This document shows positions 43,890 through 56,727 of a stretch of 64,000 nt of DNA, piece by piece (the first letter of the stretch is position 1; every line of letters begins with the position of its first letter). This stretch comes from Ornithodoros turicata (taxonomy: Eukaryota > Arthropoda > Arachnida > Ixodida > Argasidae): the NCBI RefSeq assembly GCF_037126465.1, contig NW_026999295.1, positions 744,001 to 808,000 on the forward strand, read 5' to 3'. The translations under genes and the position numbers were made by a program. The notes under the pieces are model-generated. The model saw nothing but the letters and a program-made list of their open reading frames with translations, did not search any database and was not told the origin of the DNA.

Positions 43890-46800
43890 TTGATATGTTG
43901 ACGCGGGAGAGGTTAACGATAAACTGCCAGGAGAGAACGGCCAGCCCGAGGCGGCGATGGGGGATGATCCTCGTCTCATTATAGGCATTATAGGCAGCGG
44001 CGTTGCCCGCCAACAGGAGCAGGTCAGAAGCCAGGAATTCGAACACGGCTACGACGTAAACCCGGGCGCCTGCTCTCAGATGTTCGGCAAAATTGTCTTT
44101 GGGTAGACATGATAAGAACGACTGAGGGCGAACTCGAGCACTCCTTTTATGGACCCGGTCTTCTTCTTTTACTCGCTAATTCTATCTTTTTCACGACTTG
44201 ATATGTTGACGTTGGAGAGGTTAACGATAAACTGCCAGGAGAGAACGGCCAGCCCGAGGCGGCGATGGGGGATGATCCTCGTCTCATTATAGGCAGCGGC
44301 GTTGCCCGCCGACAGGCACATGTCAGAAGCCAGGAATTCGAACACGGCTACGACGTAAACCCGGGCGAACCCAGGCGCCTGCTGCCAGACGTTCCGCGAA
44401 ATTACCTTTGGGTAGACGCGATAAGAACGACTGAGGGCGAACTCGAACACTCCTTTTATGGACCCGGTCTTCTTCTTTTACTTGCTAATTCTATATTTTC
44501 CACGACTTGATATGTTGACGCGGGAGAGGGTAACGATAAACTGCCAGGAGAGAACGGCCAGCCCGAGGCTGCGATGGGGGATGATCCTCGTCTCATTATA
44601 GGCAGCGGCGTTGCCCGCCGACAGGCGCATGTCAGAAGCCAGGAATTCGAACACGGCTACGACGCAAACCCGGGCGCCTGCTGCCAGACGTTCCGCGAAA
44701 TTGCCTTTGGGTAGACGCGATGAGAACGACTGAGGGCGAACTCGAGCACTCCTTTCATGGATCTATTTCTTTCACTTGCTAATTCTAGCTTTTCCCCGAC
44801 TTGATACGTTGACGTTAAAGAGTTTGACGATAAACTGCCATGAGCGAACGGCCAGCCCGAGGCTGCGATGGGGGATGATCCTCGTCTCATTATACGCAGC
44901 GGCGTTGCCCGCCGACCGGCGCATGTCAGAAGCCAGGAATTCGAACACGGCTACGACGTAATCCCGTGCGAACCCGGGAGCCTGCTGCCAGACGTTCCGC
45001 GAAATTGCCTTTGGGTAGACGAAATAAGAACGACTGAGGGCGAACTCGAGCACTTCTTTTATGGACCCGGTCTTCTTCTTTTACTTGCTAATTCTAGCTT
45101 TTCCACGACTTGACATGTTGACGCGGGAGAGGTTAACGATAAACTGCCAGGAGAGAACGGCCAGCCCGAGGCGGCGATGGGGGATGATCCTCGTCTCATT
45201 ATAGGCAGCGGCGTTGCCCGCCAACAGGCGCATGTCAGAAGCCAGGAATTCGAACACGGCTACGACGTAAACCCGGGCGAACCCGGGCGCCTGCTGCCAG
45301 ACGTTCCGCGAAATTGCCTTTGGGTAGACGCGAGAAGAACGACTGAGGGCGAACTCGAGCACTCCTTTCATGGATCTATTTCTTTCACTTGCTAATTCTA
45401 GCTTTTCCCCGACTTGATATGTTGACGTTGGAGAGGTTAACGGTAAACTGCCAGGAGAGAACGGCCAGCCCGAGGCGGCGATGGGGGATGATCCTCATCT
45501 CATTATAGGCAGCGGCGTTGCCCGCCGACAGGCGCATGTCAAAAGCCAGGAATTCGAACACGGCTACGACGTAAACCCGGGCGAATCCGGGCGCCTGCTG
45601 CCAGACGTTCCGCGAAATTGCCTTTGGGTAGACGCGATAAGAACGACTGAGGGCGAACTGGAGCACTCCTTTCGTGGACCCGGTCTTCTTCTTTTACTTG
45701 CTAACTCTAGCTTTTCCACGACTTGATATATTGACGCGGGAGAGGTTAACGATAAACTGCCAGGAGAGAACGGCCAGCCCGAGGCGGCGATGGGGAATGA
45801 TCCTCGTCTCATTATAGGCAGCGGCGTTGCCCGCCGACAGGCGCATGTCAGAAGCCATGAATTAGAACACGGCTACGACGTAAACCCGGGCGAATCCGGG
45901 CGCCTGCTGCCAGACGTTCCGCGAAATTGCCTTTGGGTAGACGCGATAAGAACGACTGAGGGCGAACTGGAGCACTCCTTTTGTGGACCCGGTCTTCTTC
46001 CTTTACTTGCTAATTCTAGCTTTTCCACGACTTGATATATTGACGCGGGAGAGGTTAACGATAAACTGCCAGGAGAGAACGGCCAGCCCGAGGCGGCGAT
46101 GGGGGATGATCCTCGTCTCATTATAGGCAGCGGCGTTGCCCGCCGACAGGCGCATGTCAGAAGCCATGAATTAGAACACGGTTACGACGTAAACCCGGGC
46201 GAATCGAGGCGCCTGCTGCCAGACGTTCCGCGAAATTGCCTTTGGGTAGACGCGATAAGAACGACTGAGGGCGAACTGGAGCACTCCTTTTGTGGACCCG
46301 GTCTTCTTCTTTTACTTGCTAATTCTAGCTTTTCCACGACTTGATATATTGACGCGGGAGAGGTTAACGATAAACTGCCAGGAGAGAACGGCCAGCCCGA
46401 GGCGGCGATGGGGGATGATCCTCGTCTCATTATAGGCAGCGGCGTTGCCCGCCGACAGGCGCATGTCAGAAGCCATGAATTAGAACACGGTTACGACGTA
46501 AACCCGGGCGAATCGAGGCGCCTTCTGCCAGACGTTCCGCGAAATTGCCTTTGGGTAGACGCGATAAGAACGACTGAGGGCGAACTGGAGCACTCCTTTT
46601 GTGGACCCGGTCTTCTTCCTTTACTTGCTAATTCTAGCTTTTCCACGACTTGATATATTGACGCGGGAGAGGTTAACGATAAACTGCCAGGAGAGAACGG
46701 CCAGCCCGAGGCGGCGATGGGGGATGATCCTCGTCTCATTATAGGCATTATAGGCAGCGGCGTTGCCCGCCAACAGGAGCAGGTCAGAAGCCAGGAATTC

Positions 46801-49140
46801 GAACACGGCTACGACGTAAACCCGGGCGCCTGCTCTCAGATGTTCGGCAAAATTGTCTTTGGGTAGACATGATAAGAACGACTGAGGGCGAACTCGAGCA
46901 CTCCTTTTATGGACCCGGTCTTCTTCTTTTACTCGCTAATTCTATCTTTTTCACGACTTGATATGTTGACGTTGGAGAGGTTAACGATAAACTGCCAGGA
47001 GAGAACGGCCAGCCCGAGGCGGCGATGGGGGATGATCCTCGTCTCATTATAGGCAGCGGCGTTGCCCGCCGACAGGCACATGTCAGAAGCCAGGAATTCG
47101 AACACGGCTACGACGTAAACCCGGGCGAACCCAGGCGCCTGCTGCCAGACGTTCCGCGAAATTACCTTTGGGTAGACGCGATAAGAACGACTGAGGGCGA
47201 ACTCGAACACTCCTTTTATGGACCCGGTCTTCTTCTTTTACTTGCTAATTCTATATTTTCCACGACTTGATATGTTGACGCGGGAGAGGGTAACGATAAA
47301 CTGCCAGGAGAGAACGGCCAGCCCGAGGCTGCGATGGGGGATGATCCTCGTCTCATTATAGGCAGCGGCGTTGCCCGCCGACAGGCGCATGTCAGAAGCC
47401 AGGAATTCGAACACGGCTACGACGCAAACCCGGGCGCCTGCTGCCAGACGTTCCGCGAAATTGCCTTTGGGTAGACGCGATGAGAACGACTGAGGGCGAA
47501 CTCGAGCACTCCTTTCATGGATCTATTTCTTTCACTTGCTAATTCTAGCTTTTCCCCGACTTGATACGTTGACGTTAAAGAGTTTGACGATAAACTGCCA
47601 TGAGCGAACGGCCAGCCCGAGGCTGCGATGGGGGATGATCCTCGTCTCATTATACGCAGCGGCGTTGCCCGCCGACCGGCGCATGTCAGAAGCCAGGAAT
47701 TCGAACACGGCTACGACGTAATCCCGTGCGAACCCGGGAGCCTGCTGCCAGACGTTCCGCGAAATTGCCTTTGGGTAGACGAAATAAGAACGACTGAGGG
47801 CGAACTCGAGCACTTCTTTTATGGACCCGGTCTTCTTCTTTTACTTGCTAATTCTAGCTTTTCCACGACTTGACATGTTGACGCGGGAGAGGTTAACGAT
47901 AAACTGCCAGGAGAGAACGGCCAGCCCGAGGCGGCGATGGGGGATGATCCTCGTCTCATTATAGGCAGCGGCGTTGCCCGCCAACAGGCGCATGTCAGAA
48001 GCCAGGAATTCGAACACGGCTACGACGTAAACCCGGGCGAACCCGGGCGCCTGCTGCCAGACGTTCCGCGAAATTGCCTTTGGGTAGACGCGAGAAGAAC
48101 GACTGAGGGCGAACTCGAGCACTCCTTTCATGGATCTATTTCTTTCACTTGCTAATTCTAGCTTTTCCCCGACTTGATATGTTGACGTTGGAGAGGTTAA
48201 CGGTAAACTGCCAGGAGAGAACGGCCAGCCCGAGGCGGCGATGGGGGATGATCCTCATCTCATTATAGGCAGCGGCGTTGCCCGCCGACAGGCGCATGTC
48301 AAAAGCCAGGAATTCGAACACGGCTACGACGTAAACCCGGGCGAATCCGGGCGCCTGCTGCCAGACGTTCCGCGAAATTGCCTTTGGGTAGACGCGATAA
48401 GAACGACTGAGGGCGAACTGGAGCACTCCTTTCGTGGACCCGGTCTTCTTCTTTTACTTGCTAACTCTAGCTTTTCCACGACTTGATATATTGACGCGGG
48501 AGAGGTTAACGATAAACTGCCAGGAGAGAACGGCCAGCCCGAGGCGGCGATGGGGAATGATCCTCGTCTCATTATAGGCAGCGGCGTTGCCCGCCGACAG
48601 GCGCATGTCAGAAGCCATGAATTAGAACACGGTTACGACGTAAACCCGGGCGAATCGAGGCGCCTGCTGCCAGACGTTCCGCGAAATTGCCTTTGGGTAG
48701 ACGCGATAAGAACGACTGAGGGCGAACTGGAGCACTCCTTTTGTGGACCCGGTCTTCTTCTTTTACTTGCTAATTCTAGCTTTTCCACGACTTGATATAT
48801 TGACGCGGGAGAGGTTAACGATAAACTGCCAGGAGAGAACGGCCAGCCCGAGGCGGCGATGGGGGATGATCCTCGTCTCATTATAGGCAGCGGCGTTGCC
48901 CGCCGACAGGCGCATGTCAGAAGCCATGAATTAGAACACGGTTACGACGTAAACCCGGGCGAATCGAGGCGCCTTCTGCCAGACGTTCCGCGAAATTGCC
49001 TTTGGGTAGACGCGATAAGAACGACTGAGGGCGAACTGGAGCACTCCTTTTGTGGACCCGGTCTTCTTCCTTTACTTGCTAATTCTAGCTTTTCCACGAC
49101 TTGATATATTGACGCGGGAGAGGTTAACGATAAACTGCCA
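43890..49140. repeat. 2,760-bp higher-order repeat duplicated in tandem, second copy one unit shorter
   Basis: The sequence from about 43890 to 45870 recurs 2,760 bp downstream (46650-48630) without a difference that I can see, including the private GGCATTATAGGCAGCGG insertion (43985, 46745). After that the offset becomes 2,451 bp: three end units in copy 1 correspond to two in copy 2. Confidence 0.88.
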
Positions 49141-50949
49141 GGAGAGAACGGCCAGCCAGAGGCGGCGATGGGGGATGATCCTCGTCTCATTATAGGCAGC
49201 GGCGTTTCCCGCCGACAGGCGCATGTCAGAAGCCATGAATTCGAACACGGCTACGACGTAAACCCGTGCGAATCCGGGCGCCTGCTGCCAGACGTTCCGC
49301 GAAATTGCCTTTGGGTAGACGCGATAAGAACGACTGAGGGCGAACTGGAGCACTCCTGGACCCGGTCTTCTTCTTTTACTTGCTAATTCTAGCTTTTCCA
49401 CGACTTGATATGTTGAGGCGGGAGAGGTTAACGAGAAACTGCCAGGAGAGAACGGCCAGCCCGAGGCGGCGATGGGGGATGATCCTCGTCTCATTATAGA
49501 CAGCGGCGTTGCCCGCCGACAGGCGCATGTCAGAAGCCAGGAATTCGAACACGGCTACGACGTAAATCCGGGCGAACCCGGGCGCCTGCTGACAGACGTT
49601 CCGGGAAATTGCCTTTGGGTAGACGCGATAAGAACGACTGAGGGCGAACTCGAGCACTCCTTTTATGGACCCGGTCTTCTTCTTTTACTTGCTAATTCTA
49701 GCTTTTCCACGACTTGATATGTTGAGGCGGGAGAGGTTAACGAGAAACTGCCAGGAGAGAACGGCCAGCCCGATGCGGCGATGGGGGATGATCCTCGTCT
49801 CATTATAGGCAGCGGCGTTGCCCGCCGACAGGCGCATGTCAGAAGCCAGGAATTCGAACACGGCTTCGACGTAAACCCGGGCGAACCCGGGCGCCTGCTG
49901 CCAGACGTTCCGCGAAATTGCCTTTGGGTAGACGCGATAAGAACGACAGAAAGCGAACTCGAGCACTCGTTTCATGGATATATTTCTTTCACTTGCTAAT
50001 TCTAGCTTTCCAACGACTGGATATGTTGACGCTCGAGAGGTTAACGATAAAATGCCAGGAGAGAACGGCCAGCCCGAGGCAGCGATGGGGGATGATCCTC
50101 GTCTCATTATAGGCAGCGGCGTTGTCCGCCGACAGGAGCACGTCAGAAACCAGGAATTCGAACACAGCTACGACGTAAACTCCGGCGCCTGCTCCCAGAT
50201 GTTCGGCAAAATTGCCCTTGGGTAGGACGCGATAAGAACGACCGAGGGCGAACTCAAGCACTCCTTTTATGGACCGGGTCTTCTTCTTTTACTTGCTAAT
50301 TCTAGCTTTTCCACGTCTTGATATGTTGACGCGGGAGAGGTTAACGATAAACTGCCAGGAGAGAACGGCCAGCCTGTGGCGGCGATGGGAAATGATCCTC
50401 GTCTCATTATAGGCAGCGGCGTTGCCCGCCGACAGGCGCATGCCAGAAGCCAGGAATTCGAACACGGCTACGACGTAAACACGGGCGAACCCGGGCGCCT
50501 GCTGCCAGACGTTCCGCGTAATTGCGTTTGGGTAGACGCGATAAGAACGACTCTGGGTGAACTCGAGCACTCCTTTCATGGATCTATTTCTTTCACTTGC
50601 TAATTCTAGCTTTGCCACGACTTCATATGTTGACGCGGGAGAGGTTAACGATAAACTGCCAGGAGAGAACGGCCAGCCCGAGGCGGCGATGGGGGATGAT
50701 CCTCGTCTCATTATAGGCAGCGGCGGTGCCCGTCAACAGGACCACGTCAGAAGCCAGGAACTTTAGGACGGCTACGATGTAAACCCGGGCGCCTGCTCCC
50801 AGACGTTCGGGAAGAATGCCCTTGGGTAGGATGCGATAAGAACGACCGAGGGCGAACTCGAGCACTCCTTTCATGGACCGGGTCTTCTTCTTTCAGTTGA
50901 TAATTCTAGCTTTTCCACGACTTGATATGTTGACGCAGGAGAGGTTAAC

Positions 50950-53900
50950 CCCCAAGAACACACACGGTCCGCAGGATGTCCCCACAGTGTCATCGTGTCC
51001 TTGTCCTTCGAGGGGTATCCGCAGAACGTCCTGAGGATGATACTCGCGGACTGTCCATAGTGAGTCATTCACATACGTCCTATGTCCGTCCCTGTGGGTA
51101 GCTAGCGGGACGAGAAATATTACGTTGTTAGTTTACCTGTTCAGAATCCCTAAAAACTCCCTAAACTCATTTTTTTTGGCTAATCCTAGGACCTGATTGA
51201 GCGTAAAACTAACTGCCTTCAAAAAAGAATGACTGTCTATCATACATGAAGCATTTCTGGTGGAAAGGACAGAAACGCGTTGTTCTGTAGCACTGCTGTT
51301 GACTTTCAAAGTACAGGCCTCGGTGTCTAAAACCATAATGAGTAAGAAACATCTAATTCACAGTGATGCAGAGGTAATACTTCAATCATTTTCTCCCGTT
51401 GGATATTTACTCTTTGCATAATCGAAAGAAACGTGGACAGCTCAGGAGAGAATAAATTGGAGATATAGGCAACCCTAGACCAGCTGAAGAAAAAGAATAA
51501 AAGACTTGCAAGGTAGAGTCAAGAAACACCCAGGTTAAATACATATCCACCATTCTTATTTGTCTGGCTGCACTCTACTGTAGCCAATATCTGCATTTCG
51601 TTTTTTTTTTTCATTTTATCTCAGTTTCCAAAGCTTTGTCACTAGGTGTTTCCGATGTGACTCCAACATCACAATTCCAAAGACTGGCATCCTATAAATG
51701 GGTAGGTTTTGCTTCCTTGTGACAGCTTTTTTTTATTTTGGTTAGTCATCTAACTTCTCCCGACAGGAAACATGTTAGCTTTCGCCAGAAATCAATTAAA
51801 GGTTGCTGGTAGCTACCATTTACTTCAAGACAAGTTAATAGGTAGGAAGTGGCATGGGTCCAACCCTCTCAATGAATTTTGTGATTTGGTAATCTTGTTC
51901 TGTGAGGATATTCATCAATGGAAACTTTTCAACTCTTTCCAGCATTCAGTTCATCTCTTGCAAATGTTCATATCCAAGCACTCACGCTTTAAAAGCAATA
52001 CTTTGCACTTTATACTTAATGGCTGGCGTTTTCAGGATTTATTTTCAGAAGAATTGGGGTAAATATCGGGTTAAACTCTCCTTTCACAATTCGGATGTAA
52101 CCGCACTGTATTCTTTTATACCACCCTTGCAGACTCATGTCACTTCAGATATGCTCATCGCTCAACTTTGTGAAGTTCACCTGCGAAGGTACTGATAAAC
52201 TCAGTACAGATCTAGTGGTAGCATAGTTTCATAGTAAACCTTTCAGAATGTAGGTTTCGCTAGACTCTGGAGCCAGGGCGTAATCTGTTTCTTCTCGAGG
52301 CGCAATAAATGTACCTGGTCGTTTCGTAACAGAGAATGATGACGGGCAATATTTTAGTACTGTTTGTTAGGAGGTGTAACTGTGGTCGGTAATGTCAATA
52401 CTTATGTAATCTCTCTGAATAGCAGCAATTGTTTCAAAAATAGAATAGTTAAGTATTTTAGAACCGCATTGTCACTTAGTTGTGTAGGTACCGCAATGAG
52501 AAAACTAGTCGATGGGAACTGTTTTTTGGGAGCAACCGGGTTAAACCCGAAAATTAAAAATTTACTGAAGGGGGTAAATATCAGACCTAATAGGCCTCTA
52601 CCAGAGAAACGTCATCATGGTAGACAGACTGATTGGTGCTGATGACTTATCGCTGCCTCCTACTAAACCAAAAATTGGACTGTAGGTCGCGTCCCCCTCA
52701 GGGAACACCTAATCCCCTCACGACCGTGCCTTTTGAGTGCGACATTGTTCCCCTCTAGCTTCGGGCGGAGTTGAACTCTACCAAATTAGAGCACTGTCGA
52801 ACACACTGAATCATTTTTTTTACAAACGGGGAGAGGACAATTGGGTAACACCTTAAAAAGTCAGACCCTATAATTATACCCCTTTATATGCAGCGTGCAT
52901 ACAAAGCGGGATGATGAGCTGATCATAGGGCGACTCAAAACTTCATCGTAAAGACAAAAAGGATTTGCCCTGAGATAGAATGGTGTTGGCACACTACGGA
53001 GAAACGATAAACTACCATAGTGAGGGTAGCTTGCTCGCATAGTCTGCTTTTACTTGTTTATTTTTTTTTGCCTTCAGTGCAGTAGGTGGTGCATAAAGGA
53101 ACCGAACACTATCGTCCCATCGCGCCTTCCGGTGAATATACACAAGGATTACGCTGATATTAGCTGATAATCAGGCATAATGAAAAGAAAAATGGCAGGT
53201 TCTCTACGGTTTTGAAATATCGGAAACAGGAAATGTGTATAAGAGATCTGGGTGCAAGGACGAGAAAATGTAACATGGCAGTTCCAGAATAAAATACTTC
53301 CATTTAGGTGAGTTGCTTCGTAGCATACTGTGTGTCTACTGTTTCTGGCTTAAGGAGATGTGAGAATTTCCCTTGGCGCAGAAGTAAGAACCTACAGAAG
53401 AAACGAAGACTTTCATTTTTCTTTTTTTCGGAGCCTGACCGTAACAATGACCTAACTTGTTCCTCCTTGTATTCGGTGACATTGCCGAAACAGAGGAACA
53501 AAAACGACGCTGTCAATTTTGCGTGAATTTATTTTACATACGCGCAATGTACGGACAACCCTGACTATGGCTACCCTACCAGCAAGACGAACGGCAAACA
53601 TGAACACAGAAAATTAACCCGCGGAATCCACCATGCACATCACTGCCTCTGTTAAGGAACCTTTCGCACGGTCGTCACTTTACGAGATGGAGTTCACTAG
53701 CTCTTAAGGAAAAGAGAGTCCGCGGCCATTGCACAGCTGCTGTCCACTATGACAAGAACTTCCAACAAATGCCTAGCCTTGCACAGCACAAACCGGTCGC
53801 AACCAGCGTGGTGTAACGTACGCCGCAATACACACACGGCACTTGAAATTTACCTCCACCAAGACATACAGTACAGATAAATATTGCTGCAAAATAGAAG

Positions 53901-54447
53901 CACTACACTCGGAACAACGTTACGTACACGTTCGTTCACATACTGCTGCTAATGGCTCAGCTTGGCTTGATCGAACTAGCCATCCAGTTTTGCCGTCGAA
54001 GCCGATGACGACGGACGACACAAAGGTGAGTTTATTTTTCTTTGATGTCACCTTCTTTAACATGAAGAAAAACACGACTTTTACACACGCCGTGTGCGTT
54101 TGATGTGTGTGCTGCAAGTTTAATATCCTGGTGGTAGCAATTATTGGCGGTGTAGTGGGGACGAAAATTTGAGCACTTCCGTTTCCGTTTGGCTTTGGCG
54201 GTTTTTTGCCGTTGTGGTGGTTCGTGGTTCCAGTTCCAGCTCGTAATGATGCGGCTGCGTCGACTCCATTGTTGGCTTCTTGACGGTGTATTTGATTGTT
54301 TGGGCTGAAGTGGAAAAGCCATCGTCCCTCCAACACATCCACTCCTTCGCTTCGCTGCCGCAGGAATGTAGGACACACGTAAGACATACGCTGCCTCTTT
54401 CGTTAATAACTCAAAGTTGTGCGTGTGCGTTCATACGTTCGATCGTA
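50950..54447. other. non-coding stretch with a GGATGTCC/GGACAT-rich MITE-like patch
   Basis: At 50950-51110, words such as CCGCAGGATGTCC, CCGCAGAACGTCC and ACATACGTCC repeat in both orientations, suggesting a worn inverted-repeat element next to the array. The rest (51110-54000) is AT-rich with short frames and no motif. Near 54000-54030 a GACACAAAGGTGAGT donor-like site could end a first exon for the transposase fragment downstream. Confidence 0.4.
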
Positions 54448-55295
54448 ATGCCGAAAACCCCCAAAAGCACGTTTTACCGGAAGGTACAAAGAAAAACTGA
54501 TAACAGCTGCCAACTTTTGTTTGGTGCTTCAAGCATTGTTCCATCAGCGCATTGTTCCGCTACATCAGTGCATATTCATGTTCCCGAACCAGAACGCCTG
54601 CAAGACGCCTGCGGTAATGAGCAGGATGTTTTGCAGTACGATGTTCAGGAACTTTCGGAAAGCCGTCGGTTAGAGTGTAGTCCGCTGCTCAGCATCACTG
54701 CGGCGTCTCCCGAAACCGTGCCAAGCACAACCTCCCACATGACGAATAATGGTTGTGGCGAAACCGAAAGCGAATACGTGTTGGCGCACTTGAGAACCTG
54801 GGCACTTTCAGGTGTCCACCAAAAGCATGTGACAGATTTACTGAAAGTACTCAAGTTGCATCCCTGTCACGTGGATTTCCCAAGTAGCGCGCGTTCTTTG
54901 TTGCACACCCCAAGGTACAACAGCATCACTGAAATGTGCGAGGGGAAATACTGTCATTTTGGTCTAAAAATTGTTTGGAGTACACACTTTCTGTGACGGA
55001 TGACATTCCTGAAGCAATCTTTGTCAACGTTAATGTTGACGGCCTCCCACTTTCCAAAAGCAGTAAACACCAATTTTGGCCGATCCTGTGCAAGGTAACG
55101 AACTGTGACGAGAGACTGCCGCCCTTTCCTGTTCGAGTCTGCTATGGAACATCAAAGGCATTGTGTGCGAATACATTCTTGAGGCCATTTGTCGACGAGT
55201 TTTCCGAAATTCAAAATGATGGCATGGATCTCAATGGCAAAAAAGTGCAAGTAACGATGGACATCCACAGCTTTCGATGCACTAATAGCACCTAG
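54448..55295 (+). pseudogene. tnp2-like transposase, N-terminal third, frameshifted and truncated
   Basis: The likely start is ATGCCGAAAACC (54448). An in-frame ATG lies further upstream, but the family-like part begins here. Visible blocks are HLRTWALSGVHQKHVTDLL, then ARSLLHTPR and GKYCHFGLK. After a frame change near 54970 come IFVNVNVDGLPLSKSS, HQFWPILCKV and PVRVCYGTSK, ending VTMDIHSFRC. Proteins with this order (DLLxxL...HFGL...NVDGLPLFKSS...FWPIL...HSFVCDAPAR) are frequent in cnidarian and arthropod genomes and relate to tnp2/EnSpm-type transposases. The sequence ends at the Cys where the catalytic region should begin. Truncation and frameshift make it non-functional. Confidence 0.65.
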
Positions 55296-55623
55296 AGGTG
55301 GTCAATGCAATAATAGTGTAGGTGCACTGCAGGTGTGCACTGTAGGTGCACTCCGGTCTGTGGCGAAGCCGTAACGCCGTAATGTTGTTTTGAGGTCCAC
55401 GTCGTGTGATGTCAATTTTTCCAAACTTGAATGCCCTCGAGCTTGCAATAGTCCAGCAGACACGCCCGCAAAACTTTTGTTCTTATGAGTGCACGCCGGA
55501 GACGCACCATGACACGATATAATCCGCAGAATCGTCGATGAAGGATGAATTACCGTCATTGCCGTCAACTTGCAGCCGTGGGAAACTCTCTTCATGTGTA
55601 ATGAAAATGTTGAGAACGTGGCA

Positions 55624-55860
55624 CTGCTCTTCCGATTCAGGTGTCCCTACGGCAAATGCGTGCCGATGCCGACGGCAGAAGAATGCCTTTGTTGCTGCAA
55701 AATGAGATGTTACTGAAGCAGCACAGCGGTTGCATTTCAAGAAATCTGGACTTTGAAATACTGTGGCTGAAGACTGAGTTGCTCCAGGTATTCTACTGCT
55801 ACGTGAAAGAAAGCGACGAGTATGCTGCTGTCAGGAACAGCAAAGTGAGCAAGTGAGTTT
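55624..55860 (+). pseudogene. P2X7 intracellular-domain-like fragment
   Basis: One frame reads RCPYGKCVPMPTAEECLCC (55639-55695), matching the Cys-rich CxCGxCxPMPTxxESxCC signature of P2X7-type C-terminal domains. After a one-base frame change the next frame reads HSGCISRNLDFEILWL...ELLQVF, corresponding to the CIT..pdF..vCL...vL stretch that follows. In ticks and other invertebrates such domains sit in small orphan or transposon-linked genes. The break and absence of flanking exons indicate a relic, though an assembly indel cannot be excluded. Confidence 0.55.
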
Positions 55861-56368
55861 ATTCATGTGTGCCTTCGGTTTGTTATTAGTAAAGTTACAT
55901 ATCATAATTTTATGCTGCCCATGGTACATGCAGCGAGTTTCGGTACGTTGCCTACACACAGTACCATACCACACGTACCATAAGGGAAAACTTTCCTTCG
56001 GAAACATACAAAGGTTTATGCCTTTTTGACGTATGATGCAGTAGGTGTTGTGTGACCATGTGTATGTTTATTCCCTTTCACTAAGATGAAGCTCGTACTT
56101 TTCTTTCAAGTGCTTGTTGGCAGCATTGATTGCCTCCCATCTTGACAGAGGTACACTGGATGGTTTGGTCGTGAACACTGCTTGATTATAACGTATTCCT
56201 TTCATGCAAAATAGAGGTCTGCCATGTACCCTTTGGGAATAACCAGACAGCCACTACACAGTAAAATACATTCTGCAGACATCAAACCTTGTAATGTCGC
56301 TTTATTGAGCAATGTGTTTATGAATGAGCATACAAGTGATAGCAGTAAACAAGAAACAATGAAGGAGA
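55861..56368. other. non-coding stretch, nothing recognised
   Basis: AT-rich sequence with no motif found. Confidence 0.35.
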
Positions 56369-56381
56369 ACATCCCCATACT

Positions 56382-56727
56382 ATAGGAAGGGAGTTGCCTC
56401 AGGACAGAAGCCGCCGATATTTCGAACAGAGACTGTTCTTCTTCTGGGCACCGTCCTCATCATTGGCATGGTATTTAAAGGGATAGGTGTGACGTGTTTA
56501 AAGGTTCATGCGAATTGTGGGTCAACAGCCCGGAGGGAAGAAAGGTTCCGTACGGGGTTCTACGGCCGGAGTGGATGGCTGCTTTGTTAGAGTGTGGAGG
56601 GGATTATGTGAACGTAGTGATCTAGGCTACAGACCAGTTACAGTCTCTGTTCGAAATATCGGCGGCTTCTGTCCTGAGGCAACTCCCTTCCTACATCTCT
56701 ACCGGTTCGCTGGATTTCTATCCATCT
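56382..56727. mobile_element. 346-bp foldback element with CGAAATATCGGCGG motif
   Basis: Arms of ~50 bp are exact mirror images: GAAGGGAGTTGCCTCAGGAC... (56386) and ...GTCCTGAGGCAACTCCCTTC (56690), each containing CGATATTTCG/CGAAATATCG. The element is flanked by a perfect 13-bp direct repeat ACATCCCCATACT (56369-56381, 56728-56740). No coding content. Confidence 0.8.

Larger units (their letters stand above)
41286..50949. repeat. ~309-bp satellite, block C (about 32 units)
   Basis: Units here mostly carry GCCCGCCGACAGG, GAATTCGAACAC and the 10-bp AACCCGGGCG duplication. The 3' part alternates between GGATCTATTTC and GGACCCGGTCTTCTTC forms. ATGGGGGATGATCC recurs at 309-bp spacing (for example 45790, 46099, 46408). 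A short foreign phrase occupies 41297-41336 and replaces most of the first unit. The block ends in GAGAGGTTAAC at 50949. A 346-codon minus-strand frame (41706-42746) exists only because 309 is divisible by three. Confidence 0.95.

Noticed and set aside
20125..50949. CRISPR-like or rDNA-spacer array
   Set aside because: Units are ~300 bp, continuous and without variable spacers between short repeats. No rRNA-like sequence or cas gene was seen, and the context is eukaryotic.
53843..54387. Minus-strand 155-codon frame and overlapping frames upstream of the tnp2-like fragment
   Set aside because: Low-complexity His/Asn/Thr-rich composition, overlapping the presumed 5' region of the plus-strand transposase; no domain.
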